Shown here: one piece after another, positions 29,999 to 39,063 of the stretch | How positions within the stretch are numbered: the stretch's first letter is position 1 | Layout of the letters: each line of letters starts with the position of its first letter | Assembly: GCA_018136815.1 (NCBI GenBank) | Contig: CM030932.1 | Location: forward strand, 9,238,001 to 9,302,000 | Reading direction: 5' to 3' | Length of the DNA: 64,000 nt | Origin: Isochrysis galbana | Lineage: Eukaryota; Haptophyta; Isochrysidales; Isochrysidaceae | Notes under the pieces: model-generated | Seen by the model: the letters and a program-made list of their open reading frames with translations, nothing else | Databases searched by the model: none | What the model was told of the DNA's origin: nothing | Program-made: the position numbers and the translations under genes

Positions 29999-30235
29999 TG
30001 TTATATCCTAGCCAACCCCACTAGCTAATTGGACACAACTTTTCAGTCCCGGAATCCCGCCATGCCTGACGAGCCAGGTGTCCGAGTGGTACCGGGGGGA
30101 GAGGGTATTGCCCCCTCCCCTCGATATTTGTGCCCTCGCCCCAGTGCATGCACCGACCCTGCGCACCCCAGCACACCCTCTCCTCGAGGCCACGCTGGGG
30201 GAAAACCCCTTTCGGGTAAAACAACGCAGGGGGGG
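29999..30235 (+). repeat. Dispersed repeat Z, copy 2
   Basis: Begins TTATATCCTAGCCAACCCC and runs to GGGTAAAACAACGCAGGGG followed by a G-run. It is the inverted partner of 27541-27785, with substitutions and small indels. Confidence 0.85.
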
Positions 30236-30964
30236 GGGCGGCACTCGTGAGTTTAGGGGTCCAGAGCGCTAATCTCCCTCGCCCGAGCGAGTGGCCGCGG
30301 CGAGCCGCGGCCCTTCCCTCCTGGCTCTGGCGCCCCCCATCTTAAACAGGGCAAGAAGATATGTTAGCACCGGAGGGGGGAGCTGCCGCTCCCCCCTCCC
30401 CTCTCTCTTCCCTCTTCCTCCTCTCTTCCCTGCGGCGGGGGCCCATGGCGCGCGCCTGCGGCCCCACTTCAGGTCCCCAGATGGCCTGCAGGGGCCTGGG
30501 AGCACAGAGCACAGCTCAGGGGGCAGGTGAGGCTGGGGCATGGCCCTGGCCCCTCCTGCCTCTCCCTCGCTGGCGCTCCGCGCCCCTGCCGATATGTGGT
30601 GTGAAGAATAGCGATTGCTTTCTAGGCGCGGGTAGTGAAGGGTCGGCCAGCAGGCACATCAGCTTGTACCTTCACAAAAGTTAACTGACGGATCGAGCGT
30701 GGCCACTGGCTCGACCGGCTGAGGCTGCGAGGGTATTGAGTATGAAAAGTTTTGTAATATTTCATACTCCTATGTATAGCCTATGTAGTGGTTGGTGATT
30801 GTGAGTTGATAGAATATACTCCCATCGTGATTGTGAGGATCTCAGCATCAAGATGTAGTGACCCGCAATATACCATCAAGATGTTATTTTAACAAGACAA
30901 GATGCGAACTTCATGGGGGTACCGTGGGTAATCTCATGCGCTGCGACCTCCACAAGAGCAGATT
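30236..30964. other. Intergenic with dispersed GC-rich module
   Basis: Bases 30500-30595 repeat the AGCTCAGGGGGCAG...CCTCCCTCGCTGGCGCTC module found at 1-200 and 59440-59530. Nearby 30730-30900 is AT-rich. No gene supported. Confidence 0.5.
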
Positions 30965-31348
30965 TTGCCGCTGCGCCCTCATGTCCACAATGGCCATCAA
31001 TTGATGCATACTTGTCGCATTGAGAGTGAGGACAAACGACCGACAAAAGCAAGACGCAAGACGTTCAAGCGCTTGCGTAGGCTGCTAGTTGACCCCGATG
31101 TGGAACTCCTTTGCAAGTACAATGAGACCCAAGGGGATGACGAACTGACTGATCTTCACGAGGCACTCCTTTCCAAAATATCCATCTACGAGAGAGAGAG
31201 GGGCGAGATAGGGCGACGGTCAGGAATGTGTGCTGGCAGCAGGGTCATGATTGTGATGACAGTTCAGCAGTACAGGCGGGTAGCGCTCAGTCGTGCGCCA
31301 CTGGAGCAGGCTCAATGCACCCCAAGCCCAACGTTTCGGTGCGCTTGA
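30965..31348 (+). CDS. Hypothetical protein fragment
   Basis: An open frame with normal-looking composition in its first half (RIESEDKRPTKARRKTFKRL, LLVDPDVELLCKYNETQGDD, LTDLHEALLSKISIYERERG). The first codon used by the frame is not clearly a start, and the C-terminal half looks random. It may be one exon of a gene. I do not recognise a family and found no partner exon between 31349 and 32138. Confidence 0.25.
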   Translation: MPLRPHVHNGHQLMHTCRIESEDKRPTKARRKTFKRLRRLLVDPDVELLCKYNETQGDDELTDLHEALLSKISIYERERGEIGRRSGMCAGSRVMIVMTVQQYRRVALSRAPLEQAQCTPSPTFRCA

Positions 31349-32138
31349 AACGCTGGAGCCTGATTATACACAAGGGCGATGCTGATAGCTCGGGCAGTGG
31401 CGCACAGAGGAATACAGCCTCGAGGCTCGATGAGACTCAGACGCATGCTGGGGCTCCGTCCCTGAAGAGTCCTTTCCGCGATTCTGCCATATAGAGAGGG
31501 GACACCGCACGGCTTTTCACCGAGATGTGTGGCTGAGCTTGCAGAGCGAGAGATGCATGCAGAACCAGCGTCGACGCTGTTGCCAGCGATGCCAGCAGCA
31601 GGGAGAGCCGCATCGAGCAACAGCAAGCGAGCCACCTCGAGGCTGAAGAAGCGAAGAAGCGAATACTCTTCTTTTTGGAATCTTGTGTGAACCAATAACC
31701 AACACCCTGGACTACAGACTATCGTACAATATGGTGCACCCGGCCTAAAGGCGGAAGTTGGTTGTTCGGGTTTCAAAAATCAACGGAAGCGAGGCAAAAG
31801 GGTGAGAGTTGGAGCGCTGGAAGCGCCTCGTCGAGACGCGTCGATTGACTAAGTCACATTTTTTCTTTGTTGGCTGCCCATCTTTAACGTTAGTATTACT
31901 TAGAAATAGAAATGCTATTTACAGAGTAATGGGGACTCTGCAGAGCTCCCGTGGCGGCGGCCGCGCTGACACTCGCCCGCACGTCTGGGGTTGCAGCTGC
32001 CAAACGCACTGCGAATGTCTGTCAGCTGTCAGCCGGGCCGCGGCTGCAGGCAAGGACGGACAGGACGACAGGCGACAGGACACACAATTTACAATTTCAC
32101 CGCCCAAGGGCCAAGGGTCCCACCCAAGAGTGTGGCGC
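31349..32138. other. Intergenic, no gene seen
   Basis: No supported gene; a minus-strand frame at 31312-31776 lacks recognisable features. Confidence 0.35.
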
Positions 32139-32340
32139 CCGCCCTTGGTTCATTATTGACTCTGCAGAACCCATCTAGCCTCTTACAAGCAAGTGTTGAC
32201 GCAGGGCGCAGGGCACAACAAGCAACAAGTGTTGATTGATGATTGACACAGTGTTGACGCACTTCCACTTGTCATTGCTGCGGTTGCTGCTTGCATTAGC
32301 GGGCAGCGCGGCAGCGCGCGCGAGGGAATGCGCGGTCCAA

Positions 32341-33093
32341 TTACAAAATGCCTATCGGGACGCGCGCGAGCGCCGCCTCGTCGCTACGCGCGGGGCTGCG
32401 CAGGTGGAACGTGGAACGAAGTCGCGTTCCGTCAAAAGAGGGCCAGGTGATTTTGTCGTAACGCCCCTTCCTCCATACTCGGCCGATGTTGCACGCCGCG
32501 TTGCGGTCACGCCCGAGGTGTTTGATGCACACGGTACATCTTCGAAGACCACGGATCTTGCGCTGACGAAGCGCTTCCGTCTCTTGGCAATCGCAATCGA
32601 AGGCCTTGCCTCCGCAAAAAGAGCAAGTTTGTGACGTGTTCCGTTCTGGGGTGACGCACACAACGAAGCGTCGCGCTAGTTTACGCAGCAAGCCGACACC
32701 GATCGTTGGTGGTAGGCCGCGGATTGGCATCTTCCCTGTCTTCATTCCCCAGCTGCCGTACGCGAGAACCATCAGCCGATCAGGGTGATTCTCGCGAAAC
32801 ATCTCGAAACGGCGAAACAAACGCTTCTCACTCTTCTGTCTGTGGATGTACACGTTCCGGCGATGACGCCGCCACTCCAAGTCGCCGTAGAATCCCAAGC
32901 TGCGCGTCAGCGTGATTACGCGCCGCGTACAGTAGACCGTGAATGCAACGAGAGCGGCCGTGCGTGAGTTGCATTGAGCCAGAGTGATCTCGTCACCAGT
33001 CACCTGCAGCGGCTTGAGAGCCTTTATGCGCGCCGCGTATTGTTGTGTGCGCAGGTCGCGTCGCCGTCCCTCCTTCCCAATGTGTGACTGAGC
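32341..33093 (-). pseudogene. Fanzor (TnpB-like RNA-guided nuclease) C-terminal remnant
   Basis: The open frame begins just after an in-frame TAG (33094-33096) and reads leftward. Recognisable Fanzor blocks in order: SLGFYGDLEWRRHRRNVYIH and RQKSEKRLFRRFEMF; HPDRLMVLAYGSWGMKTG; RGLPPTIGVGLLRKLARRF; VTPERNTSQTCSFCGGKAF with the RuvC-II Glu followed by a TSxxC zinc ribbon; and RRCTVCIKHLGRDRNAACNI with the second CxxC and the RuvC-III Asp in GRDRNAACNI. The N-terminal half, including the RuvC-I DPG motif and wedge/REC parts, is absent or scrambled upstream, so nuclease activity is not expected. The frame has no stop before the element's left terminus and runs through the inverted repeat into flanking hAT DNA. 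Fanzor proteins bind a guide RNA made from the element's end near the ORF 3' side. A guide RNA here would be expected around 32419-32560, but none can be shown from one copy. Confidence 0.85.
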
Positions 33094-33108
33094 CTAGTCG
33101 TGGAATGC

Positions 33109-33277
33109 GTTTCGTGATGGTTCTCTTGAGTATTATTATTACAAAGATGAGCACAAAGCTGATCATGATACCCATGGTTACAAAGCCGAATATCCAATAG
33201 TGCAACGGCATGTCGCATCCTAACGTTATGTACGAAATTGTTGAGGAACTGCGGATGTGCAGGAAGAAGACAGCCAA
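33109..33277 (-). other. Small single-TM reading frame inside Y1
   Basis: The minus-strand frame encodes YITLGCDMPLHYWIFGFVTM, IMISFVLIFVIIIL and KRTITKRIPRLGSV, one long hydrophobic helix followed by a basic stop-transfer segment. A similar layout (VVVFVIRTVTKRL after a TM) occurs in the minus-strand frame at 62858-63313. No start codon decision is possible and it may be a fragment of a captured gene. Confidence 0.3.
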
Positions 33278-33351
33278 TAGTGAGACCTTCCAGGATTACC
33301 TTCTTGCATCTCCTTGGGGGGTTTTCCACGTTCAAGACACTGCGGCGTCAG

Positions 33352-33690
33352 GTCGCAGTGCGCATCCTCGAAAATGACGACGTGTGTGCATCGGCCCCTC
33401 CCCCCGCGCGGGGGACGCCGTGCACTTGCATAGAAGTGCATCCTCGAAATGACGGGTGTGCATCGGCCCCCTCCCCCCGCGCGGGGGACGCCGTGCGTGT
33501 GCATAGAAGAAGTGCATCCTCGAAATGACGTGTGTGCATCGGTCGTGCATGGAAGTTTCCGCATCACGGATGCGCACGATGAGCGGCCATCACAGGCGCG
33601 CATCCGCGAAAATGACGCGTGTGCATCGGCCCCCCCCCCCCCCCCCCCCCCCCGCGCGGGGACGCCATGCGTGTGATAGGCGTCATGCGC
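33352..33690. repeat. Four tandem hairpin-forming units in Y1
   Basis: Units of about 75-85 bp start near 33358, 33439, 33513 and 33599. Each has GCATCCTCGAAATGACG, GTGTGCATCGGCCCC, then a self-complementary CCCCCCGCGCGGGGGG core and ACGCCGTGCGTGTGCATAGA. The third unit has lost the core. Related GCACGCCGTGCG / CGCGGGGCGCCGTGCGTGCG blocks occur in Y2 at 56710-57280 and 58550-58810. They may be subterminal transposase-binding or structured-RNA sequences; the role is inference. Confidence 0.75.
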
Positions 33691-34361
33691 ACGCAGGGGG
33701 GGGGGGGGGGGCACGAGGGCGTGCACCTGACGGCGTGCACTTGGGTGATTGCAACTCATCACCCCCCCCCCCCCACCCCCACCCCCGCACTGGTGCACGC
33801 CTCTCTCGCTCGCTCGCCCCTCCCCCCCCCCCCCCCTCCTCCTTCCTCCCTCGCTCCTGGTGGCGGTCGGTGGCCTGCTGGCGCTGGGCAGGTGGGTGGA
33901 CCCGAAGGACCTGATCAAGCCGGTGTGCACGGTGGGCAAGGAGCCGTTCACGCTGGACACACGGAGCGGCACGGCGCGCACGGCGACGGCGACGGCGTGC
34001 ACAGTGTGATTGCAAGTCATCACACGCGCTGCGTAAAGAAACATCTCTTACATGGCTTGTTTACGTGGTTGTGGGCCATAGGGGGTACGCGGGTACGCAT
34101 AGGGAACAAGTTGACATGCGCACGCACGGCGTCTCCGCGGGGGGACCGATGCGCATCGCGCCGTGCCCATGCACGGCGTGCACGATGTGATTGCAAGTCA
34201 TCACACATGCTCCGTGTGAAATATCTCTTAAAATGAATGTTTATGTAGTTGTCGGCCTTTAGCGGATACACAGGGGAAAAGCTCTGACACGGCGTCTCCC
34301 TCGGGGGGAACATGCACCGCGGGGGGAAGCAGAGAAAAAAAGTTGTTATGCTAGTCTGCAT

Positions 34362-35329
34362 TTAATTTTAAAATACTGCTCCATATACAATTGTGGACAT
34401 TCGATCGCTCAAATCGACTGATGTCCCACAATTGACGGAACGACACTTCGCGCAGGCGACGCGCAACGCGCAACTGGAGCGTCGGCCGGTCGCGCGCAAC
34501 GAGGAGCGCGGCGAGCAGCCGGTCCACGGCCGCGAAGGCGGCGGCGGGCACCGCCGCCGCACCTCCGCCCGCCGCCGCCTCCCCACGCAGCAGGCGGCCC
34601 ACGTGCACGGGGAGTAGCACAGTAGCACAGTAGCACGGTCCCATCGTGCGCGGGCGCGCCGGCGCGCCGCCCGCGTAGCGGCAGCAGCGCAGCGCGCGTA
34701 GCAGCAGGTGCAGCCGCGCAAGCTCCGAGTCGGCCGTGGCGCCCACGCCGAAGAGCAACTCTCCACTTGGTCGTGCAGCTCCTCGTGCGCGCGCACGCGC
34801 GGCACGTAACTGTGTAGCTGTCAGTGGGTGCGTGGGTGCGTGGGTGCGTGGGCGTGGGTGCGTGGGTGCACAGTAGTACACGGTACCGGCGGTGTGGTGT
34901 TAACCCGCTGATGGTACCAACACTTGCAGATTAAGGTGTTTACGCATGTGCCACATCTAGCCAATGGAGGTGTTAACGTAAAGTGGGTCAACACCGGGTA
35001 AACGTGAACCCATTCATACGCCCTGGGGCTGAGGGGGGGGAGCGGAAATGGGAGTGGGTTTTGGGGCGAGGGCGTTGTCTCCGAGTGCCCAGAGGAAGGG
35101 CAAGCTAGTAGTATATGTAGGTATCTTCAAGAGTTTGTTTTCCATTATGGTGACATTTGGGTTTGCGATTTCACTATCAAATGCCCATTAATTTTTGTCA
35201 AGTTTTATTAATCATTAACTATTGACTATCGACGACAACCACACCAACAACCATACAAACCGTGCACTTCCAACACGTACAAGCAGCATGGTACAGCCCA
35301 AATACCTCAGATCAGATGGTAGACAACTT
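34362..35329. other. hAT X1 right part and flank, no gene
   Basis: The long minus-strand frame across 34351-34881 is element DNA (also present in copy 2) with A/R-rich composition. I treat it as non-coding or a captured exon fragment. Bases 35026-35329 hold nothing recognisable. Confidence 0.4.
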
Positions 35330-35956
35330 TCATGAATTATTCTCGGCCCTTGCAAGATGATCGCCCTCGATTTCGTCGCAGAGTGCGGCGAGTGACTTGT
35401 CCAATGATTTTGGTACTGCAGCTGCAAACATAGGCCTAGCTCCAGGCGGGGCTCCACCCCGGAGCCCGAGCGAGCCGATTGCGCGGACGGTGGCCGATGT
35501 TTGCACGGTACTAAAACCTGAGAGCAGTATGAGCGGCACACGTGGTACCGCAGGGCAAGATGGAATCTCTGAGTCGCGCTGCTCAAGCTGAGCTAGAACG
35601 TCACGGAGCCGCACGCCACGCTTAAAGTCGTCCTGAGAGAGAACAGCAATGGGCACTTGCGCTACATTGCCATCTGGACTTTGCCATACGCGCTCTACGC
35701 ACTCCCCAATCGCCTCGAGCTGGTCCTCATCGAAACCTGCGCACAAGACTCCCAGCGGTGCGCAACCAGGTTCGAGTTCGGCATGGCGCAGGAATTTGCC
35801 ACGCTCCTCACCCTCGGGCGGAGGGCGGCCGAGTAGGTTGTCGAAGAGTCCGGAGAGAGGTGGGAGAGCCCGCGGCAGCTGTGGCGGGCAGAAGACGGGA
35901 CGATGGATTGCGACCGGCGAGAAAGCAGACGCCGAGACCAGCGCGCAGGTTAGCAT
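35330..35956 (-). CDS. DUF3783-like plastid-targeted protein
   Basis: A 208-residue protein from the ATG at 35956; a longer frame would need a GTG. The leader MLTCALVSASAFSPVAIHRP ends in an AFSP-type motif, typical of secondary-plastid bipartite targeting peptides (ASAF motif). The C-terminal half has VPLILLSGFSTVQTSATVRA, then ARPMFAAAVPKSLDKSLAAL and a DEIEGDHL end, matching the short DUF3783 pattern (V-hydrophobic-LSG-F-S...P-x-FA-x-V-x-x-S-x-x-x-x-L-x-x-L). The middle (LGVLCAGFDEDQLEAIGECV, VPIAVLSQDDF) looks like a second, degenerate copy of the same fold. Function of the domain is unknown. No intron. The targeting call is inference from composition. Confidence 0.6.
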   Translation of the reverse strand: MLTCALVSASAFSPVAIHRPVFCPPQLPRALPPLSGLFDNLLGRPPPEGEERGKFLRHAELEPGCAPLGVLCAGFDEDQLEAIGECVERVWQSPDGNVAQVPIAVLSQDDFKRGVRLRDVLAQLEQRDSEIPSCPAVPRVPLILLSGFSTVQTSATVRAIGSLGLRGGAPPGARPMFAAAVPKSLDKSLAALCDEIEGDHLARAENNS

Positions 35957-36029
35957 GGCCGTCTCGACCACAGCAGCGACAAGATTGTACTGTTTCCATT
36001 TTTACATCTAGCCGCTCTCTGCTCTCTGC

Positions 36030-36165
36030 TCTCTGCCTTACTTACTTTTATAAGTAGGGGTCAATGGGGGCCTCGCACCCCCCTCCCTCCATCGCAGACA
36101 CCCCCTGGGTGGGCCTGCACAACCGTCCTCAGCCCCTGCCAGACTGGCAGGGGCTGAGCATTCAA
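36030..36165 (-). repeat. Hairpin/TATAAAA module, reverse copy
   Basis: Reverse complement of about 290-440: CTTTTATAAGTAGGGGTCAA, GGGGGCCTCGCACCCCCCTC, CATCGCAGACACCCCC and the hairpin CAGCCCCTGCCAGACTGGCA/GGGGCTGA. Confidence 0.75.
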
Positions 36166-36219
36166 CACTTCAAGCCAGACACTCACCGGCCGCCCGCATG
36201 CTCTTCGCCTGCGGCACTA

Positions 36220-36650
36220 GCTCACCCCTTCCCCACCGTGCCCAGCTGTGCGGCCTGTCGTCGCAGGCGCGCCATCGCGCGTGCCTGCAGGAAAGGGGAT
36301 AGAGAGCGCGCGGAGAAGGGGGTGGGCGGAGCGAGAGCTCCGCTCACCGAAAAATAGGTAAGTTCCGCACCTGTTTACAGGATAAGTCATAAGCAGTCGG
36401 GTCTGAGGCCGCCGCCAGCCCGGTAGGCATAGGAGGAAGGTGGGAACAGATCACCGGGGGGGGCGCCGGCCACCGGACCATATCTAAGCCCTTCACCCCG
36501 ATCCCCCTAGTAGCTAGTAGTGCATGGGGGGAGCCGCCTGATGGGGGGGGGGGGAGTGGGGGTGTAGAAAGTATACTACGTTTAGGTAGTGGTAGTGGTT
36601 CCATTCGCCGCGAGTGCGGTAAGAATATTATGAAGTTTAAAGTTAGCAGG
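36220..36650 (+). repeat. Dispersed repeat family R, copy 2 (long form)
   Basis: Contains GCGCGCCATCGCGCG, AGAAGGGGGTGGGCGGAGCG, CACCGAAAAAT, CTGTTTACAGGATAAGTC, CCACCGGACCATATCTAAGC and TGCGGTAAGAATATT. The same order, inverted, is found at 55770-56180. Confidence 0.75.
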
Positions 36651-36885
36651 TGCGGTTTGGGGCGCACATGCGATCGCCGTGGCGCGATCGCCGCCATTAT
36701 TATTGTATGTGTTCGATGTTGCCAGGTGCCTTCCCATCTCCCTCTAAGGGTGGTGGCTCTGCTATGATGAAGAAAGAACACGAGAGAGATCAAAAAAAGA
36801 GGGAGAGCAGCGGTGCTGTCATCCTCTCCGTCTCTCAGCAGAGAGCAGCTTTCTTGTGCCTCTCTCTCCTTCCCACTACTCGTAG

Positions 36886-36890
<5 letters not shown>

Positions 36891-36970
<80 letters not shown>
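36891..36970. repeat. (CT)n microsatellite
   Basis: About 80 bp of uninterrupted CT dinucleotides, continuing to 37370 as C-rich polypyrimidine. It lies upstream of the LON-domain gene and creates spurious L/S/P-rich frames. Confidence 0.95.
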
Positions 36971-36973
<3 letters not shown>

Positions 36974-37379
36974 CCTCCCACCTCGTTTTCGTCCCCCCCC
37001 CTCCCCTTTCCCCCCACCCTCCCTTCCCGTCCCATCAGAGGGGGCGCCGCATCCATCCATCCACAGTCAGTCAGTCCCCTCCTTCCGTCTGCTGGGTGCT
37101 TGCGGCCCCCCCGCCCCCCTCCCCCTCCCCCGCCCCCGCCCCCGCCCCGCCCCCCCCTCTACTCCCCCTCCCCCACTCCTTCTTCTTCTTCTTCCCCCCC
37201 CCAAACCCCTTCCTTCCCCTCCCCCCCGCCCCCGCCCGCGTCTTCCAAACCAAACGGCTTCGTTTGGCGCCCTCGCCCCCCCTTCCAACCCCTCTTTTTA
37301 CCACTCGCCTTCCCTCTCCTCTCTACCGCTCTCCCTCCTCTTGACCAGCGGGCCGCTCTCACTGGTAGCACGCACCCGG

Positions 37380-39063
37380 ATGAGTCCACATACGCTCGTC
37401 CTCGCCCTCGCCCTTGCCCTGACTGGAGCGCACGGCCTCCATGCTGCCATGCTGCCGCTCCGTTCGACGGTCCGCACTCCACCGCCGCTCGCCGCAGAGA
37501 AGAGCGAGCTCATGGCGCAGCTCGAGAAGGCCTACCACGGCACAGGCGAGAAGAGGACGCCCACTCACGCTCACGAAGAGCCCGGCTCACTCCTTGACGT
37601 TCCGCTCATCTGCCATGACTGGAGTGCTGCACTCCCAGGAGTGCTGCAGTCACTACACATCTCAGATCCTTCTCTGGTGCACATCTTCCAAAGTCTCGCG
37701 GCAGAAGAACACGGCAAGTTCGGCTACTTCGAGGCGACGGAGGCGGGCCATTCCTCGTACTCGGCGCTGTCCGGTCCAGGCGAGTGAATCATCCCCAATC
37801 ATTCTTGAGGCACATCTTGTTAGCACCTTGCCGTCTGTGCGTTCCGTGGCCAGACTGCTCACCTCTGGACATTCCTTCTTGTTGCCGGTGCATGCTACAG
37901 GTGTTCTCATGGAGCTGCGCGACATTCGCCAACTAGACGATGGCCGGATGATTGTCGTCGCTCTTGCAGTTGCACGCGTTCGTGCGCAGCGCATCACAAA
38001 CGACGCGCCATTCGTGCGTGGCGACCTTCTCCTTTTGCCAGATGAAGAAGAGCAGGCCGCCGCTCGCCTCTCGTTGCGCCAAGGCGGCTTGAATGTGGAT
38101 GGGGCTGCCCTGAACGAGGTGGCCCGTGCAGCCTCTGCTGCAGCCGCACTAACCTGGGCAACTGCCGAGACGGGAAAGGTGCAGCTGGACGAATCTGGTG
38201 TCTGCGAAGCCTCTGGACATGGTCGAATTGGTGAAGGGCAGACCGTGGCCAATGTGCTGCTGACGCCTGAGGCTGCGGAGCGTAGCGGGACCCTCAACGA
38301 GCGCGCTCCAATGAATCTCTCGCTTTCGATTTGGCAGACGGCTCGAGAGGCGAGGCAGGCGGCGGCCAGAGCCGCCGAGGAGGCAAGCAGCCTTGCACAT
38401 TTCACTGCAGCTATGCCTGTGGAGGATGCACTTACTCGCGCGCTGGATGCGCACTTCGCGAGCGCAGCCGTTGCGGGCCTGTCCGATGCTGATTCGGCAT
38501 CCAGCGTGGTTAGCGGGCAGGTTCAAGCAACGAGCCTGATCGCAAATGGCGAGCGTAAGGGCTCTGCGCCAGTCACGCTCTCCAGCAACTTTGACTCGTA
38601 CTCGCAACCCTTCCTTCTGGCCCTTGAGCAAGCCCTTTGGCGCGAGATGGTACTTTGCATACATCTGAGTGCTAGGCTCCATGGGCTAGACATGACCAGC
38701 CCAGAGGAGCGTGTCGCGACGTATGAGGCGCTGATGGCGTCAGTCCCACAATTAGCCGAGATGTTGCCGCTGTTGCCACCACCTCCTGACTACGGATGGC
38801 CACACGGCATGCTGCCTGTACCGCCCGCTGCGGAGTGGCTCTCGCGCTTCGGTTACCCACCGCTGCGGCGTGCTCAGCGGCTCTCATACCTTATGGCTGC
38901 GCTGCTTCCAGAGCTGGCCACCGTCTCAATGCTGCCCCCCAAGCTCGAGCGGCGCTCCTTGCTCCGTATGGCGAGTGTGCGGGAGCGGCTGCAGGCTGGA
39001 GTCGTTTTCCTAGGGCATCAAAGGCTCAAGCTTGCTGCTCTTGTTGCTGTGCATGAATGCTAA
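37380..39063 (+). CDS. LON substrate-binding-domain protein, secretory/plastid leader
   Basis: Exons 37380-37779 and 37901-39063 give 520 residues. The start MSPHTLVLALALALTGAHG is a signal peptide. Then LLDVPLICHDWSAALPGVLQ, SLHISDPSLVHIFQSLAAEE and GKFGYFEA, joined across the intron to GVLMELRDIRQLDDGRMIVV. This is the PUA-like LON N-terminal domain (P-L...LPG...LH...FG...G...I-x-x-x-x-x-DGR). There is no Lon ATPase or protease domain. The rest is alpha-helical and A/L-rich with a P-rich segment (LLPPPPDYGWPHGMLPVPP). The intron is GC-AG (CAG|GCGAGT, 37780-37900); every GT alternative nearby breaks the LON frame. LON-only proteins are common in plastid lineages, with unclear function, possibly ligand or substrate binding. 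Confidence 0.75.

Larger units (their letters stand above)
32419..34448. mobile_element. Nested element Y1 carrying a Fanzor remnant
   Basis: Inverted ends AAGTCGCGTTCCGTCAAAAG (32419) and the reverse complement of AAGTGTCGTTCCGTCAATTG (ending 34448). The insertion point is exact when compared with the uninterrupted second hAT copy (around 59163-59170: GCGCG|TTCCACC). The last 61 bp (34388-34448) are nearly identical to the end of Y2 (58893-58953). Content: the Fanzor frame at the left end, a small membrane ORF, four tandem hairpin units, and GTGATTGCAAGTCATCACAC words at the right. No transposase found, so it is probably non-autonomous now. Confidence 0.8.
32139..35025 (-). mobile_element. 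hAT-like element X, copy 1 (interrupted)
   Basis: Reverse-orientation homologue of the element at 56199-59427. Bases 34680-35025 match 56199-56538, 34449-34640 match 58954-59165, and 32160-32418 match 59166-59390. The right end (AACGTGAACCCATTCATACGCCCTG) is the terminal inverted repeat. The left end is degenerate (GGTTCATTATTGAC at about 32150) and no 8-bp duplication is visible. Removing the nested insertion leaves about 0.8 kb. Repeated GTTAACACC/GTGTTGACGC words form subterminal repeats. No transposase is encoded. Confidence 0.75.

Noticed and set aside
34351-34881. Alanine/arginine-rich 176-codon protein on the minus strand
   Set aside because: Runs through hAT-X DNA and across the Y1 boundary; the homologous region in copy 2 is split by Y2 and not frame-conserved.
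36650-37379. N-terminal extension of the LON gene through the CT tract
   Set aside because: Only low-complexity translation. The ATG at 37380 gives a proper signal peptide.
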